Positions 1 to 7,138 of a stretch of DNA of 13,371 nucleotides are shown here, in pieces (the first letter of the stretch is position 1; each line of letters begins with the position of its first letter). The notes under the pieces were generated by a model. The model saw nothing but the letters and a program-made list of their open reading frames with translations, searched no databases and was not told the origin of the DNA. This stretch comes from Chloroflexota bacterium (lineage in GTDB: Bacteria; Chloroflexota; Limnocylindria; Limnocylindrales; CSP1-4): contig JAOUEG010000026.1 in NCBI GenBank assembly GCA_029858845.1, positions 1-13,371 on the forward strand, in the 5' to 3' direction. A program made the translations under genes and the position numbers.

Positions 1-2841
1 CGCGTCACCGTCAGTCCCGCACCCGGGGTGCCCGGCAAGCTGCCGTTCTGGAAGGGCGATGCGGTCGGCCGGCCGATCGAGCTCGGCCGCGCGCTGGGAG
101 CCTTCACCGGCGAACTCGAAGCGGACCTCGCGCGCGGCGCGCCCGGACGGGCGGCCGCGGTGACCCGCCTGCGCGAGCATCACGACCTCGACGAGCGCGC
201 CGCCGAGAACCTGCTGGCCTACCTGGAGGACGAGCGCGAGGCGACCGGCGCGCTCCCCACCGATCGGCGTGTCGTCGTGGAGCGGTTCCGCGACGAGCTG
301 GGCGACTGGCGGCTGACGCTGCTGACGCCGTTCGGCGGCCGCGTCCACGCTCCGTGGTCGCTCGCGCTGGAGGCTCGATTCCAGGAGCGTCTCGGGATGG
401 AGGTGTCGACCATCTGGTCGGATGACGGCATCGCCATCCGCCTGCCCGAGGGCGACGCCGGCCTGGACGGCGTCGCCGACGTCCTGTTCCCGTCGGCGGA
501 CGACGTGGAGGACCTGGTCGTCGCCCAGGTCGCGAACTCGGCGTTGTTCGCCAGTCGCTTCCGCGAGAACGCGGCGCGCGCCCTGCTGCTGCCCCGACGT
601 CGACCTGGCACGCGAACGCCGCTCTGGCAGCAGCGCCAGAGGGCCGCGGACCTGCTGGCCGTCGCCAGTCGCTACGGCAGCTTCCCGATCCTCATCGAGA
701 CTTACCGCGAATGCCTCTCCGATGTCTTCGACCTCGACGCGCTGCGCGAGGTGCTGGCCGGTGTCGAGCGGCGTGACATCGCCGTCCACGACGTCGAGAC
801 ACCCCGAGCGAGCCCGTTCGCCAGCAGCCTCCTGTTCGATTACGTCGCCGCGTACATGTACGACGGAGATGCGCCGCTCGCTGAGCGTCGGGCCGGGGCG
901 CTCACGCTGGACCGCGATCTGCTGCGCGAGCTGCTCGGCCAGGAGGAGCTGCGTGAGCTCCTGGACCCGGACGCGCTGGCCGACCTCGAACTCTCGCTCC
1001 AGGCTCTGACCGAGGAGCGCCTCGCGACGACGCCGGATCAGGTCCACGACGTGCTGCGCCGCCTCGGCGACCTGACCGCGGCCGAGGCCGCGGCTCGAAC
1101 GGCCGGAGGCGCCGCTGCGGCCGAGGCGTGGCTGGAGGGCCTGGCGGCCACGCGCCGGGCGATCCGGGTGCGGATCGCGGGCGAGGAGCGCTGGATCGCG
1201 ATCGAGGACGTTGCCCGCTTCCGCGACGCCGTCGGCGTGACGGCGCCGGTCGGCGTCCCGGATGCCTTCCTCGGGCCTGCCGCCGGAGCGCTCGAAGGCC
1301 TGCTCGCCCGGTGGGCACGGACCCACGGCCCGTTCCTGTCACCGCAGCCGGCCGCACGCTGGGGACTGCCGGTGGGCATCGTCGACGACGCCCTCGAGCG
1401 ACTCCTCGCTGCCGGCACGATCCTGCGCGGCGAGTTCCGACCCGACGGCGCAGAACGGGAATGGTGCGACCCGGACGTCCTGCGCCTCCTGCGCCGGCGT
1501 TCGCTCGCTCGCCTCCGGCGCGAGGTGGAGCCGGTGGATCCGGTCGCCCTCGCCCGGTTCCTGCCGGCGTGGCATGGCCTCGCACCGGTCGCCGGCCCCG
1601 GGGCGGACGCGCCACCTCTCCGCGGGACGGCAGCCCTGGAGCGCCTGGCGGAGGTGGTGGACCAGCTCGCCGGGGTCGCGATCCCCGCCTCTGTCCTGGA
1701 GCGTGACGTCCTGCCGGGGCGCGTGTCCGGATACCAGCCGCGCCTCCTCGACGAGCTCGGGGCGATGGGTGAGGTGGGCTGGGTGGGGCGGGGGAGCCTG
1801 GGTCGCGATGACGGACGGATCGCCCTGTTCCGCCCGGGCCGGGACGCCCTGCGCCCGCTGACACCGGCCGAAGGCGTGGAGCGACCGCTCGGTGACCGGC
1901 ACGAACGGATCCGGGAGCACCTCGCCCGTCGGGGCGCAAGCTTCTACAGGGAGCTCCACGCCGCCGCGGGCGGCGGGTCCGACCGGGAGATGCTGGACGC
2001 GCTCTGGGATCTCGTATGGGCCGGCGAAGTGACCAACGACACCTTCTCCCCGCTCCGGGCACTTCGCTGGAAGCGGCCGAGCGGCTCGGGTCGGAGCGGG
2101 GTTCGCCATCCCCGACCGGGCCGCCTGACGGCGCTCGGGCCTCCGGAAGCGGCCGGGCGTTGGTCGCTGGTCGAGCCGGTCGCCGGGGAGCCAGGCACGG
2201 CGCGCCTTCATGCCCTCGCCCTGGCTCTGCTGGACCGCCATGGCGTCCTGACCCGCGAGGCGGTCGCCGCGGAGGCCGTCGACGGTGGCTTCGCCGCGAT
2301 CTATCCTGTCCTCCGCGCGCTCGAGGACGCCGGCCGGGTCCGTCGCGGGTACTTTGTGGACGGACTGGGCGCCGCACAGTTCGCCCTCGCCGGTGCATTG
2401 GATCGCCTTCGGGCGGATCGCGATCTGGGTGCCCGGCCCGTCGTCCACCTGATCGCGGCCACGGATCCGGCCCAGCCATACGGGGCTGCGCTGCCCTGGC
2501 CGCGTCGGGATGAGGCCGACCGACGCCCGTTCCAGCGCGCGGCCGGTGCGTACGTCGTGCTCGTTGATGGAGCGGCGACCCTCTACCTGGAACGCGGCGG
2601 CGCCTCGCTGCAGAGCCTGCCGGCGTTCGACGACCCGGATGTCGCCACCGCCGGGGTTGCCGGCCTGGCGGCACTCGTGATGGGCGGCCGTGCCCGGGAC
2701 CTCGTCGTCCGCAAGGTGGACGGGTTGCCCGTCGCCGAGTCTCCGGTCCGCCGGCGACTGTTGGACGCCGGCTTCGTCCCCGGCTATCGAGGTCTGACAC
2801 TGCGGGGCAGCGCTATGGCCCGGATCGATGCCCGAGGGTGA
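1..2841 (+). CDS. lhr: Lhr-type ATP-dependent helicase, C-terminal part (5' truncated)
   Basis: This is the C-terminal ~946 residues of a large Lhr-family superfamily 2 helicase. The reading frame is open from base 1, so the GTG at 28 is internal and the true start lies upstream. The two RecA-like motor domains (Walker A, DEAH box) are not in the window. What is seen begins with a SPAPG..GKLPFWKGD segment, followed at about residues 100-125 (counted from base 28) by the LTPFGGRVHAPW stretch. A FRENAARALLLP / RYGSFPILIETYREC block follows; all are characteristic of the Lhr core and DEAD/H-associated region. The remainder is the long Lhr C-terminal domain of tandem winged-helix-like units. Lhr proteins are 3'-to-5' translocases linked to DNA repair. 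The next gene, nei, overlaps by 14 bases; lhr and nei are also neighbours in Mycobacterium tuberculosis, which supports a shared repair role. No frameshift is seen. The family call is firm; biochemical specificity is not shown by the sequence. Confidence 0.93.
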   Translation, partial: RVTVSPAPGVPGKLPFWKGDAVGRPIELGRALGAFTGELEADLARGAPGRAAAVTRLREHHDLDERAAENLLAYLEDEREATGALPTDRRVVVERFRDELGDWRLTLLTPFGGRVHAPWSLALEARFQERLGMEVSTIWSDDGIAIRLPEGDAGLDGVADVLFPSADDVEDLVVAQVANSALFASRFRENAARALLLPRRRPGTRTPLWQQRQRAADLLAVASRYGSFPILIETYRECLSDVFDLDALREVLAGVERRDIAVHDVETPRASPFASSLLFDYVAAYMYDGDAPLAERRAGALTLDRDLLRELLGQEELRELLDPDALADLELSLQALTEERLATTPDQVHDVLRRLGDLTAAEAAARTAGGAAAAEAWLEGLAATRRAIRVRIAGEERWIAIEDVARFRDAVGVTAPVGVPDAFLGPAAGALEGLLARWARTHGPFLSPQPAARWGLPVGIVDDALERLLAAGTILRGEFRPDGAEREWCDPDVLRLLRRRSLARLRREVEPVDPVALARFLPAWHGLAPVAGPGADAPPLRGTAALERLAEVVDQLAGVAIPASVLERDVLPGRVSGYQPRLLDELGAMGEVGWVGRGSLGRDDGRIALFRPGRDALRPLTPAEGVERPLGDRHERIREHLARRGASFYRELHAAAGGGSDREMLDALWDLVWAGEVTNDTFSPLRALRWKRPSGSGRSGVRHPRPGRLTALGPPEAAGRWSLVEPVAGEPGTARLHALALALLDRHGVLTREAVAAEAVDGGFAAIYPVLRALEDAGRVRRGYFVDGLGAAQFALAGALDRLRADRDLGARPVVHLIAATDPAQPYGAALPWPRRDEADRRPFQRAAGAYVVLVDGAATLYLERGGASLQSLPAFDDPDVATAGVAGLAALVMGGRARDLVVRKVDGLPVAESPVRRRLLDAGFVPGYRGLTLRGSAMARIDARG

Positions 2842-3649
2842 CACGCTCGCTCGAACGGCGGCAGGCCTGCGCCCCCATCTGGTGGGACGGGAGGTCCGCT
2901 CGGCGAGAGCCCAGGGACCGGGTCCGCTGCCGAAGGTGGAGCGGATCGTCGGCCGGCGCATCGAGTCCGTCGAAGCGCTCGGGAAGAACCTGCTGATCCG
3001 GTTCGACGGTGGGCTCGAGTTGCGGACGCACCTGCGGATGCACGGATCGTGGCACCGCTATCGGCCGGGCGAGCCGTGGCGTCGGCCGCCCGCCCGCGCC
3101 CGCCTCGTCCTGGAGGTCCCTGGTTCCGTGGCGATCTGCTTCGACGCCCCGGTCGTGGAGTTGTTCGAGCAGCGTGCCGAGGGCCTCCATCCTGCCTTGT
3201 CGCAGCTCGGGCCGGACCTGCTGTCGACCGTGTTCGACGGCGCCGAGGCGCGCCGGCGGCTGCGAGCGCCGGAGCGACGAGACCTCGACATTGCGGTCGC
3301 CCTGCTGGACCAGCGGGCGCTCGCAGGGATCGGCAACGTGATCAAGAACGAGGTCCTGTGGCTTGAGCGCGTCAACCCGTTCACGGCCGTCCACGCCCTG
3401 GACGACGCGACCGTCGACGAGCTGGTCGCGACGGCGCGACGCCTGCTGCAGGCGAACGCCGACCGTGGCCACCGGGCAGGCCGGGTGACGACGCTCGGGG
3501 ACCGGGGCGCTCCGGGCCCGCTGTACGTCTATCGGCGTGGCGGCCGACCGTGCCGCCGCTGCGGCGCACCGATCGCGACGACGCGCCAGGGCGAGGACCT
3601 GCCGAGGACGACGTACTGGTGCCCCACCTGCCAGGGAGGACGATCATGA
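2828..3649 (+). CDS. nei: Fpg/Nei-family DNA glycosylase/AP lyase (endonuclease VIII type)
   Basis: Bifunctional base-excision-repair glycosylase/AP lyase of 273 residues, the usual Fpg/Nei length. After Met removal the N terminus is PEGDT: Pro2 is the catalytic amine and Glu3 the general acid, and the PEGDT form is Nei-like rather than Fpg-like (PELPE). Lys53 in ALGKNLL matches the conserved beta-lobe lysine. The helix-two-turn-helix lies around residues 155-185, with GIGNVIKNE including conserved Asn170. A C-terminal zinc finger has Cys242, Cys245, Cys265 and Cys268, with the tip arginine probably Arg260. The start is fixed by the need for Pro2; no good Shine-Dalgarno precedes it, and the gene overlaps the end of lhr by 14 bases, so translational coupling is likely. 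Nei enzymes usually remove oxidised pyrimidines. Exact substrate preference cannot be read from the sequence. Confidence 0.95.
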   Translation: MPEGDTLARTAAGLRPHLVGREVRSARAQGPGPLPKVERIVGRRIESVEALGKNLLIRFDGGLELRTHLRMHGSWHRYRPGEPWRRPPARARLVLEVPGSVAICFDAPVVELFEQRAEGLHPALSQLGPDLLSTVFDGAEARRRLRAPERRDLDIAVALLDQRALAGIGNVIKNEVLWLERVNPFTAVHALDDATVDELVATARRLLQANADRGHRAGRVTTLGDRGAPGPLYVYRRGGRPCRRCGAPIATTRQGEDLPRTTYWCPTCQGGRS

Positions 3650-3939
3650 CGACGATCGATGTCCGTTGCCACAGGGTGGGCGATGGCTGGCGCTGCGAGG
3701 CCGCCGTTGACGATGGCCGCACGTCCGGGTTGCACGCGGTCACGATCCCGGATCCCGACGCGGCGCGTCTGGCGCCGACCCTGGACCAGGCCGGCGTGGA
3801 GCGCCTGGTCGAGGCCACGTTCGCATTCCTGCTCGAGCGCGAGCCGAGGTCCTCGATCCTGGCGTCCTTCGACCCGGCCGTGGTCCGCCGCTACTTCCCG
3901 GAGTACGACGCCGAGGTGGCGCGCCGGCTGTCCACCTGA
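3646..3939 (+). CDS. Conserved hypothetical protein, 97 residues, coupled to nei
   Basis: Small soluble protein of unknown function. I chose the ATG at 3646 rather than an in-frame start at 3550: it overlaps the nei stop codon as ATGA and has a GGGAGGA Shine-Dalgarno (3634-3640) five bases upstream, whereas the upstream extension lies wholly inside nei and encodes the low-complexity sequence typical of a shadow frame. The N-terminal half looks beta-rich (MTTIDVRCHRVGDGWRCEAAV). The C-terminal half is probably helical and carries FLLEREPRSSIL..FD and RYFPEYD, a pattern I recall from small uncharacterised bacterial proteins, but I cannot name a family. There is no signal peptide or membrane segment. 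The ATGA overlap argues for co-translation with nei, and so possibly a DNA-repair or housekeeping link; this is inference. Confidence 0.8.
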   Translation: MTTIDVRCHRVGDGWRCEAAVDDGRTSGLHAVTIPDPDAARLAPTLDQAGVERLVEATFAFLLEREPRSSILASFDPAVVRRYFPEYDAEVARRLST

Positions 3940-3971
3940 GCGGTTCGAACCCGACGACCGGACCGATCTCG

Positions 3972-3987
3972 CGCCCCAGGTGGGGCG
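3972..3987. terminator. Perfect 6-bp hairpin between the lhr-nei operon and the amidotransferase gene
   Basis: CGCCCC (3972-3977) and GGGGCG (3982-3987) pair perfectly around the four-base loop AGGT. It sits 33 bases after the stop codon at 3939 and directly abuts the -10-like hexamer of the next gene. There is no U-tract, so termination of the upstream operon is only one possibility; an operator for the downstream promoter is another. Confidence 0.35.
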
Positions 3988-3993
3988 TATCAT
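3988..3993 (+). promoter_or_regulatory. -10-like hexamer TATCAT of the class II amidotransferase gene
   Basis: TATCAT ends eight bases before the ATG at 4002, so the predicted transcription start is at or next to the start codon (leaderless mRNA). No Shine-Dalgarno is present upstream of this ATG, which agrees. I see no convincing -35 element. Confidence 0.5.
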
Positions 3994-4001
3994 CGCGGCC
4001 G

Positions 4002-4721
4002 ATGTGCGAGCACTTCATCGCCCGGGCTGAGGAGCCGTTCCGGCTCGACGAGCTGTGGCCATTCGCCGAGCGCGTGGAGCGCTTCGGCATCGCGGGCTTC
4101 GGGTGGGGCGCGACCTGGCTGGGGGAGGGCGGCCGCCTGCACAGCCATCGCGACGTCGCGGCATTCCGCGACGACCACGACGGTCGCGAGCGGGTCGGGC
4201 GGGCGGAGACGACGGCTGCACTGGTCCACCTGCGAAGGCCGTCGCGCATGTCCACCCTGTCCATGGCGGACACGCAGCCGTTCGACGATCCGGCGGGCCG
4301 CTACAGCTTCAGCCACAACGGGGATCTCCACGACTACCGCAGCCTCCGGTCGGCCTATCGCACCCAGGGGCGGATCCACGGCCGCGCCGATACGGAGGTC
4401 TGCGCGCGCTGGCTCGAGGATGCGTGGCACGAGGCGGAGCCGCCGGCCCATCTTCTGGCCGCGCTGCACGATCGCTTCGGCGGCCAGGCCAACCTCGCCG
4501 TCCTCACCGCCGATGGCACGCCCCACCACTACGCGGGGAACGGCGAGAACCCGGTGTTCAGCTTCCGCCTCGGCCGGATCGGCATCGTCTCCACGGGGAT
4601 CTACTCCATGGACCGCTCCCTGTTCCGATTCGCTGCCCCCCGCGCCAGCGACCGTCGCGCCGTCCGACTTCGCACCACCGTCACGCTGGATCGCCGCGGT
4701 GAGGCGCATCTGGCGCCCTAG
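4002..4721 (+). CDS. Class II glutamine amidotransferase-like (Ntn-hydrolase) protein
   Basis: Protein of 239 residues beginning MCEHF, so Cys2 becomes the N-terminal nucleophile after Met removal, as in GATase class II/Ntn hydrolases. Other family landmarks are in order: HLRRPS (residues 77-82, substrate-binding arginine region), SFSHNGDL (103-110, with the Asn106-Gly107 oxyanion pair) and GRADTEV (128-134, the conserved DTE). No synthetase domain is fused, so it resembles the stand-alone class II amidotransferases (EgtC/YafJ-like) that hydrolyse a gamma-glutamyl or amide bond or feed ammonia to a partner. The start is fixed by Cys2. A -10-like TATCAT lies just upstream, suggesting a leaderless mRNA. 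An MFS gene follows after 41 bases and may be co-transcribed. No ergothioneine genes are in view, so the substrate is unknown. Confidence 0.85.
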   Translation: MCEHFIARAEEPFRLDELWPFAERVERFGIAGFGWGATWLGEGGRLHSHRDVAAFRDDHDGRERVGRAETTAALVHLRRPSRMSTLSMADTQPFDDPAGRYSFSHNGDLHDYRSLRSAYRTQGRIHGRADTEVCARWLEDAWHEAEPPAHLLAALHDRFGGQANLAVLTADGTPHHYAGNGENPVFSFRLGRIGIVSTGIYSMDRSLFRFAAPRASDRRAVRLRTTVTLDRRGEAHLAP

Positions 4722-4750
4722 GACCGCGGCCGTCGCCCCAACTCCGAGCC

Positions 4751-4756
4751 AGGAGG
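4751..4756 (+). promoter_or_regulatory. Shine-Dalgarno AGGAGG of the MFS transporter gene
   Basis: AGGAGG lies six bases before the ATG at 4763. It supports this start, and its location in the 41-base gap after the amidotransferase stop codon suggests an internal operon cistron. Confidence 0.8.
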
Positions 4757-4762
4757 CTCACG

Positions 4763-6094
4763 ATGTCCGACCCGTCGATCGACCCGAGCTCCGGACGGCC
4801 GAGCGAGCGACTCCCGCTCCGCGAGCTGGTGCGCCTGTCCGTCTACTGGCTTGGTCTGTCGTCGATCTTCGCCGGCCTGAGCGCGATCCTGGTCGGGCGC
4901 CTGGAATTCGACGCGCTGGTGGAACCGGGTGCCGCCGGGCGAACGCTCTTCCTGTTGACCATCGGAGGTGCCGTCATCGCGATGGTGGTGCAACCCACGA
5001 TCGGATCCATCTCGGACTACACGATCTCGCGCTGGGGCCGTCGCAAGCCGTACATCTTCATCGGGACTGCCCTTGACCTTGTCTTCCTTGCCGGGATCGC
5101 CCTGAGCCAGGATCTGATCGCGATCGCCGCGTTCGTCGCGCTCCTCCAGTTCAGCTCCAACTTCGCCCAGGGCCCGTTCCAGGGCTACGTCCCGGATCTC
5201 GTCCCGGCGCCGCAGGTGGGGCTGGCCAGCGCACTCGTCGGCATGATGCAGATCCTGGGCAACGTCGCCGGGTTCGTGGTGGCCGGGATCGCGGTCGCCA
5301 CCGATCAGTTCGCCATCGGCCTGATCGCGCTCGGGGTCCTCGAATTCGTGACCATGCTCGGGGTCGTCGTCCGCGTCCGCGAGGGCCGGGCGCCGAAGCC
5401 GCGAGCGGGCCGCAGCTGGAGGTCGGTGGCGGCCGAAGCGTGGGGGACCGATGTCCTGCGGGAACGAAGCTTCGTGTTCCTCGTGACCTCCCGCCTGGCG
5501 GTCCTGATGGCCGGCGGCGTCCTGACCAACCTGGCCCTCTTCTACCTGGCTCGCTCGCTCGGGATGGACCAGGAGGCCGCGGGGAACGCGTTCGTCGCCC
5601 TCGTGGCGCTCGTCGCCGCGGGAACCATCGTCACGGTCGTGCCCGCCGCCCGGCTGTCGGATCGGATCGGGCGCAAGAACGTCATCTACTCCTCGTGCGC
5701 GATCGGCGCCGTCGGCATGGGCCTCGTGGCGATCGCGCCATCCTTCCCACTCGCCCTGGTGGGTGCGATCACCTACGGGCTGTCCGGCGGGATCTTCCTG
5801 GCCGTGGACTGGGCGCTGATGACGGACATCATCCCGAAGGCCTCGTCAGGGCGCTACATGGGCCTGTCCAACGTGGCGACCGCGTCGTCCGGCGTCCTGG
5901 CGATCGCGATCGGCGGGACGCTGATGGATGTGATCGGCGGCGGAGCGGGTCCACGAGCGGCGCTGTGGTTGGCGGTCGGCCTGTTCGGCCTCGGTGCATT
6001 GCTGCTGCACCCGGTCGACGAGCGCCGACGGGAGGACACGCCGCCCGGCCCGATCGAGGGCGAGCCGGGGATCAGCCCGGCGCCAGCCGCCTGA
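4763..6094 (+). CDS. MFS transporter, sugar-transporter-like
   Basis: Inner-membrane secondary transporter of 443 residues with about 12 predicted hydrophobic spans: a first half to about residue 205, a basic cytoplasmic loop around 205-235, and a second half ending near 417 before a Pro/Glu-rich soluble tail. The loop between spans 2 and 3 carries GSISDYTISRWGRRKP (81-95), a variant of MFS motif A. Its SR.GRRKP form resembles the RxGRRxP signature of the GPH/SLC45-sucrose symporter branch rather than drug efflux pumps. A second copy, LSDRIGRKN, lies near residue 300. NFAQGPFQGYVPDLVP (133-148) also resembles that branch. A sugar or glycoside substrate is therefore inferred, not demonstrated. 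The ATG has a strong Shine-Dalgarno. The 3' end overlaps the convergent GT87 gene by 23 bases. Confidence 0.88.
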   Translation: MSDPSIDPSSGRPSERLPLRELVRLSVYWLGLSSIFAGLSAILVGRLEFDALVEPGAAGRTLFLLTIGGAVIAMVVQPTIGSISDYTISRWGRRKPYIFIGTALDLVFLAGIALSQDLIAIAAFVALLQFSSNFAQGPFQGYVPDLVPAPQVGLASALVGMMQILGNVAGFVVAGIAVATDQFAIGLIALGVLEFVTMLGVVVRVREGRAPKPRAGRSWRSVAAEAWGTDVLRERSFVFLVTSRLAVLMAGGVLTNLALFYLARSLGMDQEAAGNAFVALVALVAAGTIVTVVPAARLSDRIGRKNVIYSSCAIGAVGMGLVAIAPSFPLALVGAITYGLSGGIFLAVDWALMTDIIPKASSGRYMGLSNVATASSGVLAIAIGGTLMDVIGGGAGPRAALWLAVGLFGLGALLLHPVDERRREDTPPGPIEGEPGISPAPAA

Positions 6095-7001
6095 GATTGG
6101 CCGGCGCATCGCGCAGCCATCCGCGCCAGGTGGCTGGTCGAAGCACATCCCACGGATCCCGGCGTCGATACAGCCAGGGCACGAAGGCCCACAGGTACAC
6201 GAGGTAATCGAGGCGCACCGGGCGCGCGCCGAACCCGAACAGCGTCTGGAACTGGACGATCGTGAGCGGGAGCAGCACCAGACTCAACCCGATGGACAAG
6301 GCGAGGAACACGAGACCCCAGCGGCGTCCTCCGGCGGACAGGATCGGCCAGTGGATCACCGGGACCCATTTCATCCAGGTGGCCAGCGCCCACAGGACGC
6401 CGGCCGTCCGCGGTCCGGAGAACTGGGCCGCCCAGATCATCAACGTGAGTTGCAGGTTGATGTTGCCGGTATCGATGTTGGCGGCCAATGGGAAGCCCAG
6501 GACGGCCACGATGGATGCCGTCGTCAGGGGACGTCGCTTCCAGGCCCAGTGGAAGGTCCACAGCAGCAGCAGGATCGTCGCGCCGCGCCACACGAACCAG
6601 GCCACGTCCCATGGAAGCAGGGCCCACGGCGCGAACAGTGGGAGCATCCACGGCGCGTAGACGTACGGGAGGAATGGCCCACTGGGGTGGTATGGGTCGC
6701 CGCCATTGAGCCACAGGCGCACCCCGGCCCAATACGCCCGCGCGTCTGCGCCTCCCGCCTCGCCCCGGGCGATCATCCCGGCCGCGATCAGCGAGAAGGT
6801 GACGGACACGAGCACGATGGCCAGGACCCGACGCCGGTCGCGAAGTCGCGAAGCCTCACGCCGGAGCGCCCGCCGGAAGACGCCGGCGCGCCGTCGCGTC
6901 GGCAGATCGAGGAGATCGGTCAGGTCTGCGACGACCCGATCGCGACCCCGGGCGGTGCCCGGCACCGGGCGCAATTCTGGAGGAGGCAGGGCGTCGGCCA
7001 T
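6072..7001 (-). CDS. GT87-type polytopic membrane glycosyltransferase
   Basis: Integral membrane protein of 309 residues that looks like a GT-C fold glycosyltransferase of family GT87 (DUF2029), enzymes that use polyprenyl-phosphate-linked sugars on the outer face of the membrane. A soluble basic N terminus (1-57) is followed by a first span (58-78) and then the loop GGADARAYW (83-91), whose Asp86 is in the position of the catalytic GT-C aspartate. The motif GGDPYHP (100-106) and the segment around GNINLQL (179-185) plus KWVP (211-214) are typical of the family. It is shorter than the common ~400 residues; the C terminus stops after the last span and a basic tail, so it may be a compact member or lack a terminal domain. 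The start ATG has a -10-like hexamer nine bases upstream and no Shine-Dalgarno. Donor and acceptor are unknown. Confidence 0.82.
   Translation of the reverse strand: MADALPPPELRPVPGTARGRDRVVADLTDLLDLPTRRRAGVFRRALRREASRLRDRRRVLAIVLVSVTFSLIAAGMIARGEAGGADARAYWAGVRLWLNGGDPYHPSGPFLPYVYAPWMLPLFAPWALLPWDVAWFVWRGATILLLLWTFHWAWKRRPLTTASIVAVLGFPLAANIDTGNINLQLTLMIWAAQFSGPRTAGVLWALATWMKWVPVIHWPILSAGGRRWGLVFLALSIGLSLVLLPLTIVQFQTLFGFGARPVRLDYLVYLWAFVPWLYRRRDPWDVLRPATWRGWLRDAPANLRRLAPG
6080..6107. terminator. Imperfect hairpin in the convergent MFS/GT87 overlap
   Basis: GCGCCAGCC (6080-6088) pairs with GGCCGGCGC (6099-6107) with a single A-C mismatch and a ten-base loop. It straddles the MFS stop codon and lies near the GT87 stop (6072-6074), where a bidirectional terminator would be expected. 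There is no U-tract and the local GC content is high, so confidence is low. Confidence 0.28.
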
Positions 7002-7010
7002 CGCGCCGGC

Positions 7011-7016
7011 ATTCTC
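7011..7016 (-). promoter_or_regulatory. -10-like hexamer GAGAAT (extended TGC) of the GT87 gene
   Basis: On the minus strand GAGAAT is preceded by TGC, an extended -10 arrangement, and ends nine bases before the ATG at 7001. The first base deviates from TAnnnT. The spacing matches three other genes in this window and predicts a leaderless transcript. Confidence 0.4.
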
Positions 7017-7056
7017 GCATGGCGCTGCTCGCCCGCGACGAAACCGTCCCGCCCGG

Positions 7057-7062
7057 TATCCT
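7057..7062 (+). promoter_or_regulatory. -10-like hexamer TATCCT of the cyanophycinase gene
   Basis: TATCCT sits 76 bases before the GTG at 7139. A start near 7069 would give a leader of about 70 bases. It shows that the in-frame ATG at 7019 is upstream of the promoter and so not the translation start. The identical hexamer occurs before the CphA-paralogue gene (12955-12960, minus strand). Confidence 0.45.
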
Positions 7063-7075
7063 GTCGCGAACGCTG

Positions 7076-7095
7076 GCCGCGACCCACATCGCGGC
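7076..7095 (+). promoter_or_regulatory. Perfect 7-bp hairpin in the cyanophycinase leader
   Basis: GCCGCGA (7076-7082) and TCGCGGC (7089-7095) pair perfectly around the six-base loop CCCACA. If transcription starts near 7069 this would be the first structure in the mRNA leader, ahead of the ribosome-binding site at 7131-7135. A regulatory role is inference; in 70% GC DNA a 7-bp repeat can arise by chance. Confidence 0.3.
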
Positions 7096-7138
7096 GGGCC
7101 GCCCAGACCACCGCATGCCGCGTCGGCGCGAGGAGTCC

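Noticed and set aside
902..2800. 632-residue and 540-residue (1339-2961) minus-strand frames opposite lhr
   Set aside because: Arg/Pro/Gly-rich shadow translations of the Lhr gene with no domain signature or ribosome-binding context.
3550..3645. Upstream in-frame start for the 97-residue gene
   Set aside because: It lies entirely inside nei; the ATG at 3646 has a strong Shine-Dalgarno and an ATGA coupling.
7019..7138. Longer cyanophycinase start at ATG 7019
   Set aside because: It lies upstream of the likely -10 at 7057-7062 and adds 40 residues with no family counterpart.
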